NCBI GenBank assembly: GCA_023387985.1
Contig: JAEWHC010000005.1
Location: forward strand, 1 to 64,000
Length of the DNA stretch: 64,000 nt
Source of the DNA: Bacteroidota bacterium
Lineage (GTDB): Bacteria > Bacteroidota > Bacteroidia > Chitinophagales > Chitinophagaceae
Reading direction: 5' to 3'
The notes below the pieces were generated by a model. That model made no database searches. It was not told the DNA's origin and saw nothing but the letters and a program-made list of their open reading frames with translations. Positions 51,324 through 58,902 of this stretch are shown piece by piece (within the stretch, counting starts at the first letter, position 1; every line of letters begins with the position of its first letter). The translations under genes and the position numbers were made by a program.

Positions 51324-52475
51324 TTATTGTGGAGTAAGTTTCCATATCCCGCCGGGGTTTTCCAAGGAAATATACAATGCTCCGCCAGGTCCGCTCACCA
51401 CATTGCGAATCCGGCCTTTACCGGTGACCATAACCTGCTCACCGGTTACTTTTTTACCATCAATTATCAGGCGGACAAGTTTTTGTCCCGCCAGCGATCC
51501 TGAAACCAGGCTTCCTTTCCATCCTTTATGCGCCCGGTGATTGAGGAAAGCAAGACCTGCAGGCGCTATGGAAGGGGTCCAGCTATAAAGAGGTTCCGTA
51601 ATGCCGGCGGCTGCGTGGCCGTCACTGATTTTGGCACCGCCATAATTGACGCCCAGCGAATAAAACGGCCAGCCATAATTTGCGGACGGAACAATGATGT
51701 TGATTTCGTCACCACCCTGTGGCCCATGTTCGGATTCCCAGAGGTCGCCCGTTTCCGGATGCACAACCAGGCCCTGGGGATTACGCACCCCATAAGCATA
51801 AATGCTTGTTCTGCCGGTTGCACCAGGCAATACAGGATTGTCTGAAGGCGTAGTTCCATCATCATTCATCCGATGAATTTTACCCCAGGAAGCATTTACA
51901 TTTTGCGCATTCTTGTTGGACGAATTTGCTCCTCCCTGGCTGCCCGAACCGCCTTCCCCAACAGAAACATACAATTTCCCGTCTTTTCCAAAAGCGATCC
52001 GGCTGCCGTAATGCCCATTCCAGAGATTGCCACCTTCGGTTTCTTTTAGCTTTTGAAAATCTGTAATGTTCTCTCCCGCAATCCTGAACCTCGCCAGTGT
52101 CAGGCTTCCTCCATTTTCGGAATTACTGCTATACGTGGCATAAATCCAGCCGTTTTGGGCATGGCCAGGATGCACCCGGATATCCAGCAACCCGCCCTGC
52201 CCAAGGTTTCGCACCGCCGGAAAACCGGAAAGCACCCTGACCTGACCTCCGCTAAATACATACAATTTACCGGATTTCTCTCCAAAGACCAGGTCACCAT
52301 TTGGCAAAAAATCCATACCCCAAATGATGCCGTAGCCTGTCAGCATTTCTTCAGTTTGCCAGACCGGATCACTTTGGTCAGGCGGTTCCTCAGTATTTGG
52401 ATTCGCCTTGTTACAGGCAATGGAGGCTGACAAAATGAAGCTTAAAGCACCAAGAAAAATAAACCGGTAATTCAT
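51324..52475 (-). CDS. PQQ-dependent sugar dehydrogenase-like lipoprotein
   Basis: This 383-residue exported protein has a lipoprotein-like signal (ending ASIACNK) and a six-bladed beta-propeller of the glucose/sorbosone dehydrogenase family: IWGMDFLPNGDLVFGEKSG, VSVGEGGSGSQGGANSSN, GVRNPQGLVVHPETGDLW and ESEHGPQGGDEINII. Related proteins (YliI/Asd type) oxidise aldose sugars with PQQ. The start at 52475 gives the signal peptide; the frame extends further upstream. No PQQ biosynthesis genes are nearby, so PQQ would be external. Confidence 0.88.
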   Translation of the reverse strand: MNYRFIFLGALSFILSASIACNKANPNTEEPPDQSDPVWQTEEMLTGYGIIWGMDFLPNGDLVFGEKSGKLYVFSGGQVRVLSGFPAVRNLGQGGLLDIRVHPGHAQNGWIYATYSSNSENGGSLTLARFRIAGENITDFQKLKETEGGNLWNGHYGSRIAFGKDGKLYVSVGEGGSGSQGGANSSNKNAQNVNASWGKIHRMNDDGTTPSDNPVLPGATGRTSIYAYGVRNPQGLVVHPETGDLWESEHGPQGGDEINIIVPSANYGWPFYSLGVNYGGAKISDGHAAAGITEPLYSWTPSIAPAGLAFLNHRAHKGWKGSLVSGSLAGQKLVRLIIDGKKVTGEQVMVTGKGRIRNVVSGPGGALYISLENPGGIWKLTPQ

Positions 52476-52664
52476 ATGCAAGAATTTCAAGTAGTTGATT
52501 AACAAAGGTTACTGTGGTACCGGGCCATACCGGATATTTCAATTTCATGTAAGAAAAATTAAAAATGGGGCCGGCCCAAAAACTCATGGTCTTCTTCGTA
52601 AATTTATAACTTTCAAAATGCCTGCCTAAAAAGCAAAGCATAAGAATTTGCAAATGATATTGTC

Positions 52665-54200
52665 ATGCATAAATTCCAACTGATTGCGTTGCCCCTTTTC
52701 CTGCTTTTTGGATTTTCCAGCCCACGCATGCTCAACGCACAAAGCGCAGAAAATCCTTTTAATTTTCAAATGAATATTGGAAATCCTGCACAAAAAGGCT
52801 CGCTCCAGAAAAACCCGGGAGGGGGCTGGGATGTACAGGGGGGCGGCTATAACGTCTGGTTTGGAAGAGATGAATTTTTTTATGCTTTCGACACGCTGAA
52901 AGGCGATTTTATACTGACGGCCAATATGCGCTTTAAAGACAAAGCCGGAGACCCACATAAGAAAGCAGGATGGATGATCCGCACAGACACTTCAGAAAAT
53001 GCTGCCCACATCAGCGCCACCATTCATGGAGATGGGCTGACCGCTTTGCAATGGAGGCGAATGAAAGGCGCTTTTATGCGTGACCCGGAGGATGAAAAGC
53101 GGGCAGTAAAAAATAATCCTGAAATTATTCAGCTGGAAAAAGCCGGTGATGTTTTCATTATGCGGTCCGCGCATTTTGGGGAGCCTTTGCAGGAGACAGG
53201 CCGCATCAAAAATAAATCACTGAATAAAACAGTACTTGCAGGACTTTTTGTAAGCAGCCATAATGCCGACCAACTGGCAACAGTTGAAGTCTGGAATGTG
53301 CGTATCGACAAAACCGTACCGGACAATTACGATGGGTACCGTGATCCGGAATTGAAAAGCAGGCTGGAAGTATTGGATGTTTTCAGCGGCAAAAGAACCG
53401 TAATTTATGAAGACGCGGGAAAAATAGAAGCGCCCAACTGGCGTATGGATAAAAATGAATTATTGTTCAACAAAAAAGGCCTGATTTACAGCATTCCAGC
53501 CGGTGGCGGCACACCGTATATCATCAATACCGGTAAAGCAAACCAAAACAACAACGACCATGTTATTTCAATGAATGGAAAAGAACTGGCCATATCTTCC
53601 CATCGCACCCATGCGCAGGGAAGCGGAAGCTCCATTTACATTTTGCCCATTACCGGTGGCGAACCTGAACTGATCACAGACAGTACCCCATCCTATTTAC
53701 ACGGATGGCATCCCAATGGCCGTGAGTTAACCTATACCGCATACAGGCCTTCGCAGAGCAAAGCCTACAATGTTTACAAAATTGACCGCAAGACCAAAAA
53801 AGAAACACAGCTCAGTTTTCTGGCCGAAGGCCTTGCCGATGGCCCCGAATATTCACCGGACGGAAAATATATCTATTATAACAGTACCGGATCCGGCACG
53901 ATGCAAATCTGGAGAATGAAAACGGATGGCACTGAAAATACCCAACTCACTTTCGATGAATACAATGACTGGTTTCCGCATATATCACCGGACAATAAAT
54001 ACATTGTTTTTTTGTCGTACCCAACTACTGTAAAACCAGCTGATCACCCGGCTTACAAAAGGGTGATGCTCCGCATGATGCCGGTGAATGGCGGAGCACC
54101 AAAAGTAATTGCTTACTTGTTTGGCGGTCAGGGAACGATTAATGTTCCGAGCTGGAGCCCGGATAGCCGGAAAATTGCTTTTGTAACCTACACAAAATAG
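52665..54200 (+). CDS. Exported protein with N-terminal lectin-like domain and TolB-like propeller
   Basis: This 511-residue protein has a signal peptide (about 1-25, ending MLNAQ), a DUF1349/concanavalin-like beta-sandwich (about 30-215, with WDVQGGGYNVWFG and KKAGWMIRTD), and a WD40-like/TolB propeller (about 230-505) with repeats such as DGPEYSPDGKYIYYNSTGSG, FPHISPDNKYIVFLSY and VPSWSPDSRKIAFV. It is probably periplasmic or surface exposed; ligand unknown. It precedes the aldo/keto reductase by 40 bp in the same direction. Confidence 0.82.
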   Translation: MHKFQLIALPLFLLFGFSSPRMLNAQSAENPFNFQMNIGNPAQKGSLQKNPGGGWDVQGGGYNVWFGRDEFFYAFDTLKGDFILTANMRFKDKAGDPHKKAGWMIRTDTSENAAHISATIHGDGLTALQWRRMKGAFMRDPEDEKRAVKNNPEIIQLEKAGDVFIMRSAHFGEPLQETGRIKNKSLNKTVLAGLFVSSHNADQLATVEVWNVRIDKTVPDNYDGYRDPELKSRLEVLDVFSGKRTVIYEDAGKIEAPNWRMDKNELLFNKKGLIYSIPAGGGTPYIINTGKANQNNNDHVISMNGKELAISSHRTHAQGSGSSIYILPITGGEPELITDSTPSYLHGWHPNGRELTYTAYRPSQSKAYNVYKIDRKTKKETQLSFLAEGLADGPEYSPDGKYIYYNSTGSGTMQIWRMKTDGTENTQLTFDEYNDWFPHISPDNKYIVFLSYPTTVKPADHPAYKRVMLRMMPVNGGAPKVIAYLFGGQGTINVPSWSPDSRKIAFVTYTK

Positions 54201-54240
54201 AATTTCAGTTTTATAACGAATAATTTAATCATAATCTTTT

Positions 54241-55260
54241 ATGTATACAGCGAAAGATACCCGGTACGATGAAATGATTTATAACCGCAGTGGAAGAAGC
54301 GGCTTAAAACTGCCTGCAATTTCATTGGGCCTGTGGCACAACTTCGGCGAAGTGGATGATTTTTTCAATATGCGCGACATCATCTTAGGCGCTTTTGACG
54401 CAGGCATTACCCATTTTGACCTGGCCAATAATTATGGTCCCCCGGGTGGCGAAGCTGAGCGGAATTTTGGTGAAGTATTGAGAGCCGATTTGCGCAATTA
54501 CCGCGACGAAATCATCATCAGTACCAAGGCCGGCTATTCTATGTGGCCCGGCCCATATGGCGACTGGGGCTCACGCAAATACATGCTGGCAAGCCTTGAT
54601 CAAAGCCTCAAAAGGCTGGATGTGGACTATGTGGATATATTTTATTCTCACCGCCCCGACCCGGCAACACCAATGGAAGAAACCATGATGTCGCTGGACC
54701 ATGCTGTAAGAAGCGGGAAAGCTTTGTATGCGGGGATTTCAAGTTATGATGCCGAACAAACACGAAAAGCCCAACGCATTATGAAACAACTTGGAACCCC
54801 GTTGGTCATTCACCAGCCCAGGTACAACATGTTTGACCGCTGGGTAGAAGATCTGACCACAACCGATGAGCTGTCTCTTCTGCAGGTACTGGACGAAACC
54901 GGCATGGGATGTATTGTATTTTCACCCCTTGCACAGGGCAGGTTGACAGACCGCTACCTCGATGGTATTCCAAAAGACTCAAGAGTAGGACGGCAATTGA
55001 CAAATGGAGCCATCCTGGAAAAAGATCTCAATGAACAGCTAATGCACACAGTAAGGCAATTGAATGAATTGGCCCTCAGCCGTAAACAGACACTCGCCCA
55101 AATGGCTATTGCCTGGCTTTTATATAAACGGCAGGTCACTTCAGTGCTTGTTGGTGCAAGTACTTTGGATCAGCTTCTAAACAGTGTTGGAGCGCTAAAA
55201 AATCAGGAATTTGAGGACGGAGAACTGAAAAGCATTGGTCGAATTTTGAAATTGTATTGA
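54241..55260 (+). CDS. Aldo/keto reductase, YghZ (L-glyceraldehyde-3-phosphate reductase)-like
   Basis: This 339-residue TIM-barrel oxidoreductase uses NADPH to reduce aldehydes. The catalytic tetrad is visible: D and Y in THFDLANNYGPP, K in IISTKAGYSMW, H in FYSHRPDP. The SMWPGPYGDWGSRKYMLASL segment is typical of the YghZ/potassium-channel beta-subunit subgroup (AKR14). The substrate in this organism is unknown. It is likely co-transcribed with the upstream propeller gene. Confidence 0.92.
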   Translation: MYTAKDTRYDEMIYNRSGRSGLKLPAISLGLWHNFGEVDDFFNMRDIILGAFDAGITHFDLANNYGPPGGEAERNFGEVLRADLRNYRDEIIISTKAGYSMWPGPYGDWGSRKYMLASLDQSLKRLDVDYVDIFYSHRPDPATPMEETMMSLDHAVRSGKALYAGISSYDAEQTRKAQRIMKQLGTPLVIHQPRYNMFDRWVEDLTTTDELSLLQVLDETGMGCIVFSPLAQGRLTDRYLDGIPKDSRVGRQLTNGAILEKDLNEQLMHTVRQLNELALSRKQTLAQMAIAWLLYKRQVTSVLVGASTLDQLLNSVGALKNQEFEDGELKSIGRILKLY

Positions 55261-55644
55261 GGAAACCCGAATAAAGCAGGAATTGAACAAACCGCTCATT
55301 CACTCCAGTTATTTTTTGTCGCTAATACAAAAAAACAAGGCCATTTGTCTGCGGGTGTAAGATGAAGAATCATTTATTACACATTATGCAAATTGAGCTT
55401 AGTTCAAAAGAATCTATCCTCCTCTCTATACCGGGTGTTGTGTTTTTTTGTGCAAAGCTGCAGGAACACTGCAAAAAGAAAAACGGTATACACAGGGGCT
55501 TTTTCATTCATTCCATTGTGGGGTTGTACATTTCTTCATACCGGGTCATGAACATTTTCTTTCGTAACTGTTCGCATTCCATATTGCAGTGAATAAAGCC
55601 TATTCGGTATTACGGGGTTTTTGTGATCAGCCAATGTACAGGTT
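55261..55644. other. Intergenic region between the aldo/keto reductase and DUF1003 genes
   Basis: 384 bp between convergent genes. It shows no terminator with a clear T-run and no recognised family. On the minus strand two tiny frames (55508-55582 and 55404-55511) overlap by ATGA; the second encodes one hydrophobic stretch. A 76-codon plus-strand frame at 55362-55592 has no family resemblance and is not called. Confidence 0.4.
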
Positions 55645-56337
55645 TCATTTCCTTTTGATTTCCTTCATCAGGTCTTCCAGGTAATCAATCTGAACTTCCT
55701 GAATTTCCAACAATCTATTGTTTTGATGCACAAGCAGGTGATCAATTTTCTCACTCAATAATTTGATTTCGAGTTCAGCTTTGAGATTGATTTTATAATC
55801 GTGTTCACTTCGTTGCCTGTCTTTTTGCTCCTGCCTGTTCTGGCTCATCATAATAATGGGGGCCTGTATTGCCGCTATACAGGAAAGGATCAGGTTCAAC
55901 AATATGAACGGGTAAGGATCAAATGCTTTGGTTGCCAGGAACCAAACATTTATTGTCATCCAAACGATTATGAAAGAGAAAAAAGTAATAATGAATACCC
56001 AACTGCCGCCGAAAGCGGCTACCTTATCGGCTATTTTCTGCCCGGTTGTAAGTGCAGCATCAATTTCATCCAGAATGTTTTCAGAAAGGATTGAATTGTT
56101 TTTAATGGCGTTCATAACATCTCTGTCAATGATGGCCACATCGCCTTTTTCCTGTAAAATCAACGACGTTAAGTATAGTCGCCTGTATTGATTAAGCTCA
56201 GCCAATGTAATAAAGCTTTCTTTAGTAAAACCCGGATGTTCGCTCTTTATAAGACTGAAAATTCCTTCGCGGATAGCTGAAGCTTTTACATCTTCACCCC
56301 GCTGTATTTCTTGTTTGCTTATATGGCTTGTATTCAT
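55645..56337 (-). CDS. DUF1003 family membrane protein
   Basis: This 230-residue protein has a charged N-terminal half, two membrane helices (about 112-132 and 143-164) separated by the short loop FLATKAFDPYPF, with the family hallmark NLILSCIAAIQAPIIMMSQNRQ, and a C-terminal coiled coil (about 175-230). The function is unknown. Transcribed alone. Confidence 0.88.
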   Translation of the reverse strand: MNTSHISKQEIQRGEDVKASAIREGIFSLIKSEHPGFTKESFITLAELNQYRRLYLTSLILQEKGDVAIIDRDVMNAIKNNSILSENILDEIDAALTTGQKIADKVAAFGGSWVFIITFFSFIIVWMTINVWFLATKAFDPYPFILLNLILSCIAAIQAPIIMMSQNRQEQKDRQRSEHDYKINLKAELEIKLLSEKIDHLLVHQNNRLLEIQEVQIDYLEDLMKEIKRK

Positions 56338-56536
56338 GCGGGGTGTATTTTAAAATAACCGGTAGCATTAAAGGTATTGCCGAAGGGAAATAAGGTTCCG
56401 GCTTACCGAAGCCAAATTTATGGATAAATGTTCATGCTTGTTGCATGGCTCAGTTTATGCCTGCGCGTTTACCGGGCTACGTATAGGAAGGCACAGATTG
56501 CGCTTACTGCCACTGTAAATTAAATTTGAAAAAATA

Positions 56537-56567
56537 TTTGGTGGATTAAAGATGACGCTTACCTTTG
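56537..56567 (+). promoter_or_regulatory. Consensus promoter of the GntR-ABC operon
   Basis: TTTG (56537-56540), 19 bp, then TACCTTTG (56560-56567). This is as good a match as the rocD promoter. The start falls near 56573, inside the palindrome just downstream. Confidence 0.75.
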
Positions 56568-56569
56568 TG

Positions 56570-56591
56570 GTGTACTAGCTGAATAGTACAC
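56570..56591 (+). promoter_or_regulatory. Perfect palindrome, probable GntR (YtrA-type) operator
   Basis: GTGTACTA, six bases, TAGTACAC: an 8-bp perfect inverted repeat covering the predicted transcription start. It ends 13 bp before the start of the ABC ATPase gene. The operon's third gene encodes a YtrA-type GntR repressor, and such repressors bind palindromes of this shape, so autoregulation is a strong inference. Confidence 0.6.
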
Positions 56592-56604
56592 TAATTCAGA
56601 AATA

Positions 56605-57438
56605 ATGATCGACATTCAAAACCTGTCCTTTGCTTATAAGAATAAACCGGTGTTTAATGGAATGAGCTTGGAGTTTAAACCTGGTCATTTATACGGTTTG
56701 CTTGGTAAGAATGGAACCGGCAAAACCAGTCTGTTGAAAAACATTGCCGGCCTGCTACGCCCGAAAGCAGGCAACATCTCGGTAAATGGTTATACCCCGT
56801 TTGACCGGCTCCCCTACTTTCTGCAGGATCTATTTTTCGTTCCGGAAGAATTTTACCTTCCCGATATTCCTGTACAGAAGCTGATTCGATACTATGCCTC
56901 CTTTTATCCGCAGTTCAGCAGCGAAAATTTCAGCAGATATGTTGCGGCTTTTGACATTCCTGCTGACAGCACCTTGCAAAATATGAGCTATGGGCAAAAA
57001 AAGAAAGTGCTGATTGCTTTCGCCATCGCAACGCAGGCCCGCGTGCTGCTGATGGACGAACCGACCAACGGCCTGGATATTACCAGCAAAAGCCAGTTGA
57101 GAAAGATACTGGCCGAAGCACATGACGAAGCACGTTGCATCATCATCAGTACACACCAGGTAAAGGATCTCGAAAACCTGATTGACCGGGTTACCATTAT
57201 TGACGAAGGAAAAATTGTTTTTGACCAGGATGTTGAAGCCATCACCCAAAAAATGGCTTTTCGTTTTGTTTATGATGAGGGAGAACTGGCCGACGCATTT
57301 TACAGCGAGGCTTTGCTCAAAGGAAACTTAATGGTGGGGCCAAATACAGACGGGGAAGACAGCAAGCTTGATCTCGAACTGCTGTATAAAGCGATTATTA
57401 CCAGCGGCAATAAGATTTCCAAATTGTTTCAATCTTAA
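56605..57438 (+). CDS. ABC transporter ATP-binding protein
   Basis: This 277-residue ATPase belongs to the ABC-2 exporter class: Walker A GKNGTGKTS (34-42), signature MSYGQKKK, Walker B VLLMDEPTNGLD, H-loop in IISTHQVKDLE. The C-terminal 70 residues form a lineage-specific accessory domain. It is first in the operon with permease and GntR regulator. Confidence 0.92.
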   Translation: MIDIQNLSFAYKNKPVFNGMSLEFKPGHLYGLLGKNGTGKTSLLKNIAGLLRPKAGNISVNGYTPFDRLPYFLQDLFFVPEEFYLPDIPVQKLIRYYASFYPQFSSENFSRYVAAFDIPADSTLQNMSYGQKKKVLIAFAIATQARVLLMDEPTNGLDITSKSQLRKILAEAHDEARCIIISTHQVKDLENLIDRVTIIDEGKIVFDQDVEAITQKMAFRFVYDEGELADAFYSEALLKGNLMVGPNTDGEDSKLDLELLYKAIITSGNKISKLFQS

Positions 57439-57447
57439 TCATCATTT

Positions 57448-58197
57448 ATGAACCAATATTTCAGCTTCCATCGTTTCCGGTTACTGGTGTTAAAGCACTG
57501 GGCAGATAATCAAAAACGATCTACGTTAGCCATTCTTGCATCTACCGGATTGCTCTTTGCCTGGTTTATATTAAATTTTTTCTGGTTACAGGAAGACACT
57601 GCCGATGTCCAGGAGGGAACCTATCTTTTCGTGCTGATTGCCGGAACTGCTTTATACACAAGCCAATATTTCAATCACCTTGCTTCCAGAACCAGGGCCA
57701 ACAACCTGCTGTTGTTGCCTGCATCAACTTTTGAAAAATTATTGTGCGGTTTACTTTATACGGTGGTCTTATTTTTCCTGGTGGCTACCGCAGTATTTTA
57801 TATTGCAGGTGGCCTTGCGGTAGCCATTTCAAATGCATTGACAGATAACGGAGAAAAGGTTACGCTGATCAACACTTTTTCGGTTGACTTCTTCCATTTC
57901 CATAATGGGCATCAGTTGATCAACTATGTACTCGTCTTTCTTTTCATCCAGGCTGTTTTTCTGCTCGGGTCAGTATATTTCAGCAAGTATAGTTTTGTAA
58001 AAACGGTGATCACCTGTTTAATTTTCTCCCTAACCGTTATGGGGCTGGTTTATATTATAGATGAGTGGATAACGCCTATTGACATTAACGAAACAATGCC
58101 CGATAGCATGGTGATGCTGCTGATTGTTTTCGGTTATGCCATTGCTCCTTTACTTTGGCTGGCGACCTATTTCCGTTTGAAATCTAAACAAGCATAA
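57448..58197 (+). CDS. ABC transporter permease
   Basis: This 249-residue integral membrane protein has about six hydrophobic helices (starting near 25, 57, 103, 157, 182 and 220). It has no family motif I can name beyond ABC-2-like topology; it follows the ATPase by 9 bp and clearly partners it. Substrate unknown. By analogy with YtrA-regulated transporters, envelope-stress or antibiotic-related export is possible. Confidence 0.8.
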   Translation: MNQYFSFHRFRLLVLKHWADNQKRSTLAILASTGLLFAWFILNFFWLQEDTADVQEGTYLFVLIAGTALYTSQYFNHLASRTRANNLLLLPASTFEKLLCGLLYTVVLFFLVATAVFYIAGGLAVAISNALTDNGEKVTLINTFSVDFFHFHNGHQLINYVLVFLFIQAVFLLGSVYFSKYSFVKTVITCLIFSLTVMGLVYIIDEWITPIDINETMPDSMVMLLIVFGYAIAPLLWLATYFRLKSKQA

Positions 58198-58214
58198 GGT
58201 TTAAAATAAAAGAT

Positions 58215-58586
58215 ATGCAATTCAGAGAATCAATAGCCATATATCTCCAGATAGCCGAATACATCTGCGAGCGGATCCTGCTCAAACAGTGGAAAACGGG
58301 TGAAAGAATTCCGGCTGTCAGGGAACTGGCTGTATTGTTGGAAGTAAATCCCAACACGGTAATGCGTACCTATGATTTTTTACAGGGGCAACAAATTATT
58401 CATAACCAAAGAGGCATCGGGTATTTCGTAAGTGATGATGCAATCAAAAATGCAACCTTGTACCGCAAAACAGCATTCCTTGAAAAAGAGCTGCCCAATA
58501 TTTTCAGGAACATTTATATGCTTGGAATGGACCTAGATGAACTGAAGCCCCGTTTTGAAAAGTTCATAAAACAAAATTTTAGTTAA
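58215..58586 (+). CDS. GntR family transcriptional regulator, YtrA subfamily
   Basis: This 123-residue protein has an N-terminal winged helix-turn-helix (IAEYICERILLKQWKTGERIPAVRELA, with NPNTVMRTYDFLQ as recognition region, about residues 11-65) and a short C-terminal dimerisation helix pair, as in YtrA rather than FadR/HutC types. It follows the ABC permease by 17 bp and closes that operon. It likely represses its own operon at the upstream palindrome. Confidence 0.9.
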   Translation: MQFRESIAIYLQIAEYICERILLKQWKTGERIPAVRELAVLLEVNPNTVMRTYDFLQGQQIIHNQRGIGYFVSDDAIKNATLYRKTAFLEKELPNIFRNIYMLGMDLDELKPRFEKFIKQNFS

Positions 58587-58902
58587 CGCCAAATGTCGCC
58601 GTTATGAAACACCACTAGAAATCCGATCCTAGTATTTCGATGATGTTGATGCTGTTTCTGTAGTCAACACGGGATGGTGTAACCAATGACATGAATTGCT
58701 GCGGTTGCTGCTGCTGCACGTGAAGCAGGAACCCCGGTTATACCGTTATCGAATTTACCGATAGGCAATGCTGAAGTTGCCTGCAGAGGTTATTTCTGCA
58801 CAATCAATGGATACCATTCCACCTTAACGTTTCTCCGCGAGGAACGATAGTCCAACTTGTGCCCCAAACCAAAATATAATTCATCATCAAGAAAATAAGT
58901 GT
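58587..58902 (+). other. Intergenic region upstream of the second TonB-type receptor
   Basis: 316 bp with a probable coding relic (58633-58850). No consensus promoter and no copy of the GTGTACTA palindrome is present; a weak ACTAG/CTAGT pair lies at 58613-58633. Confidence 0.45.
58633..58850 (+). pseudogene. Possible decayed coding fragment
   Basis: One frame reads YFDDVDAVSVVNTGWCNQ then stops. After a frame change near 58690 another reads AAVAAAAREAGTPVIPLS and continues NLPIGNAEVACRGYF up to a TAG at 58848. Both stretches look like soluble protein cores (alternating hydrophobics, Ala-rich helix). The family is not identified. Confidence 0.3.

Noticed and set aside
55362..55592. 76-codon plus-strand frame between the aldo/keto reductase and DUF1003 genes
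   Set aside because: No promoter or family resemblance, and its composition is not coding-like; more likely spacer.
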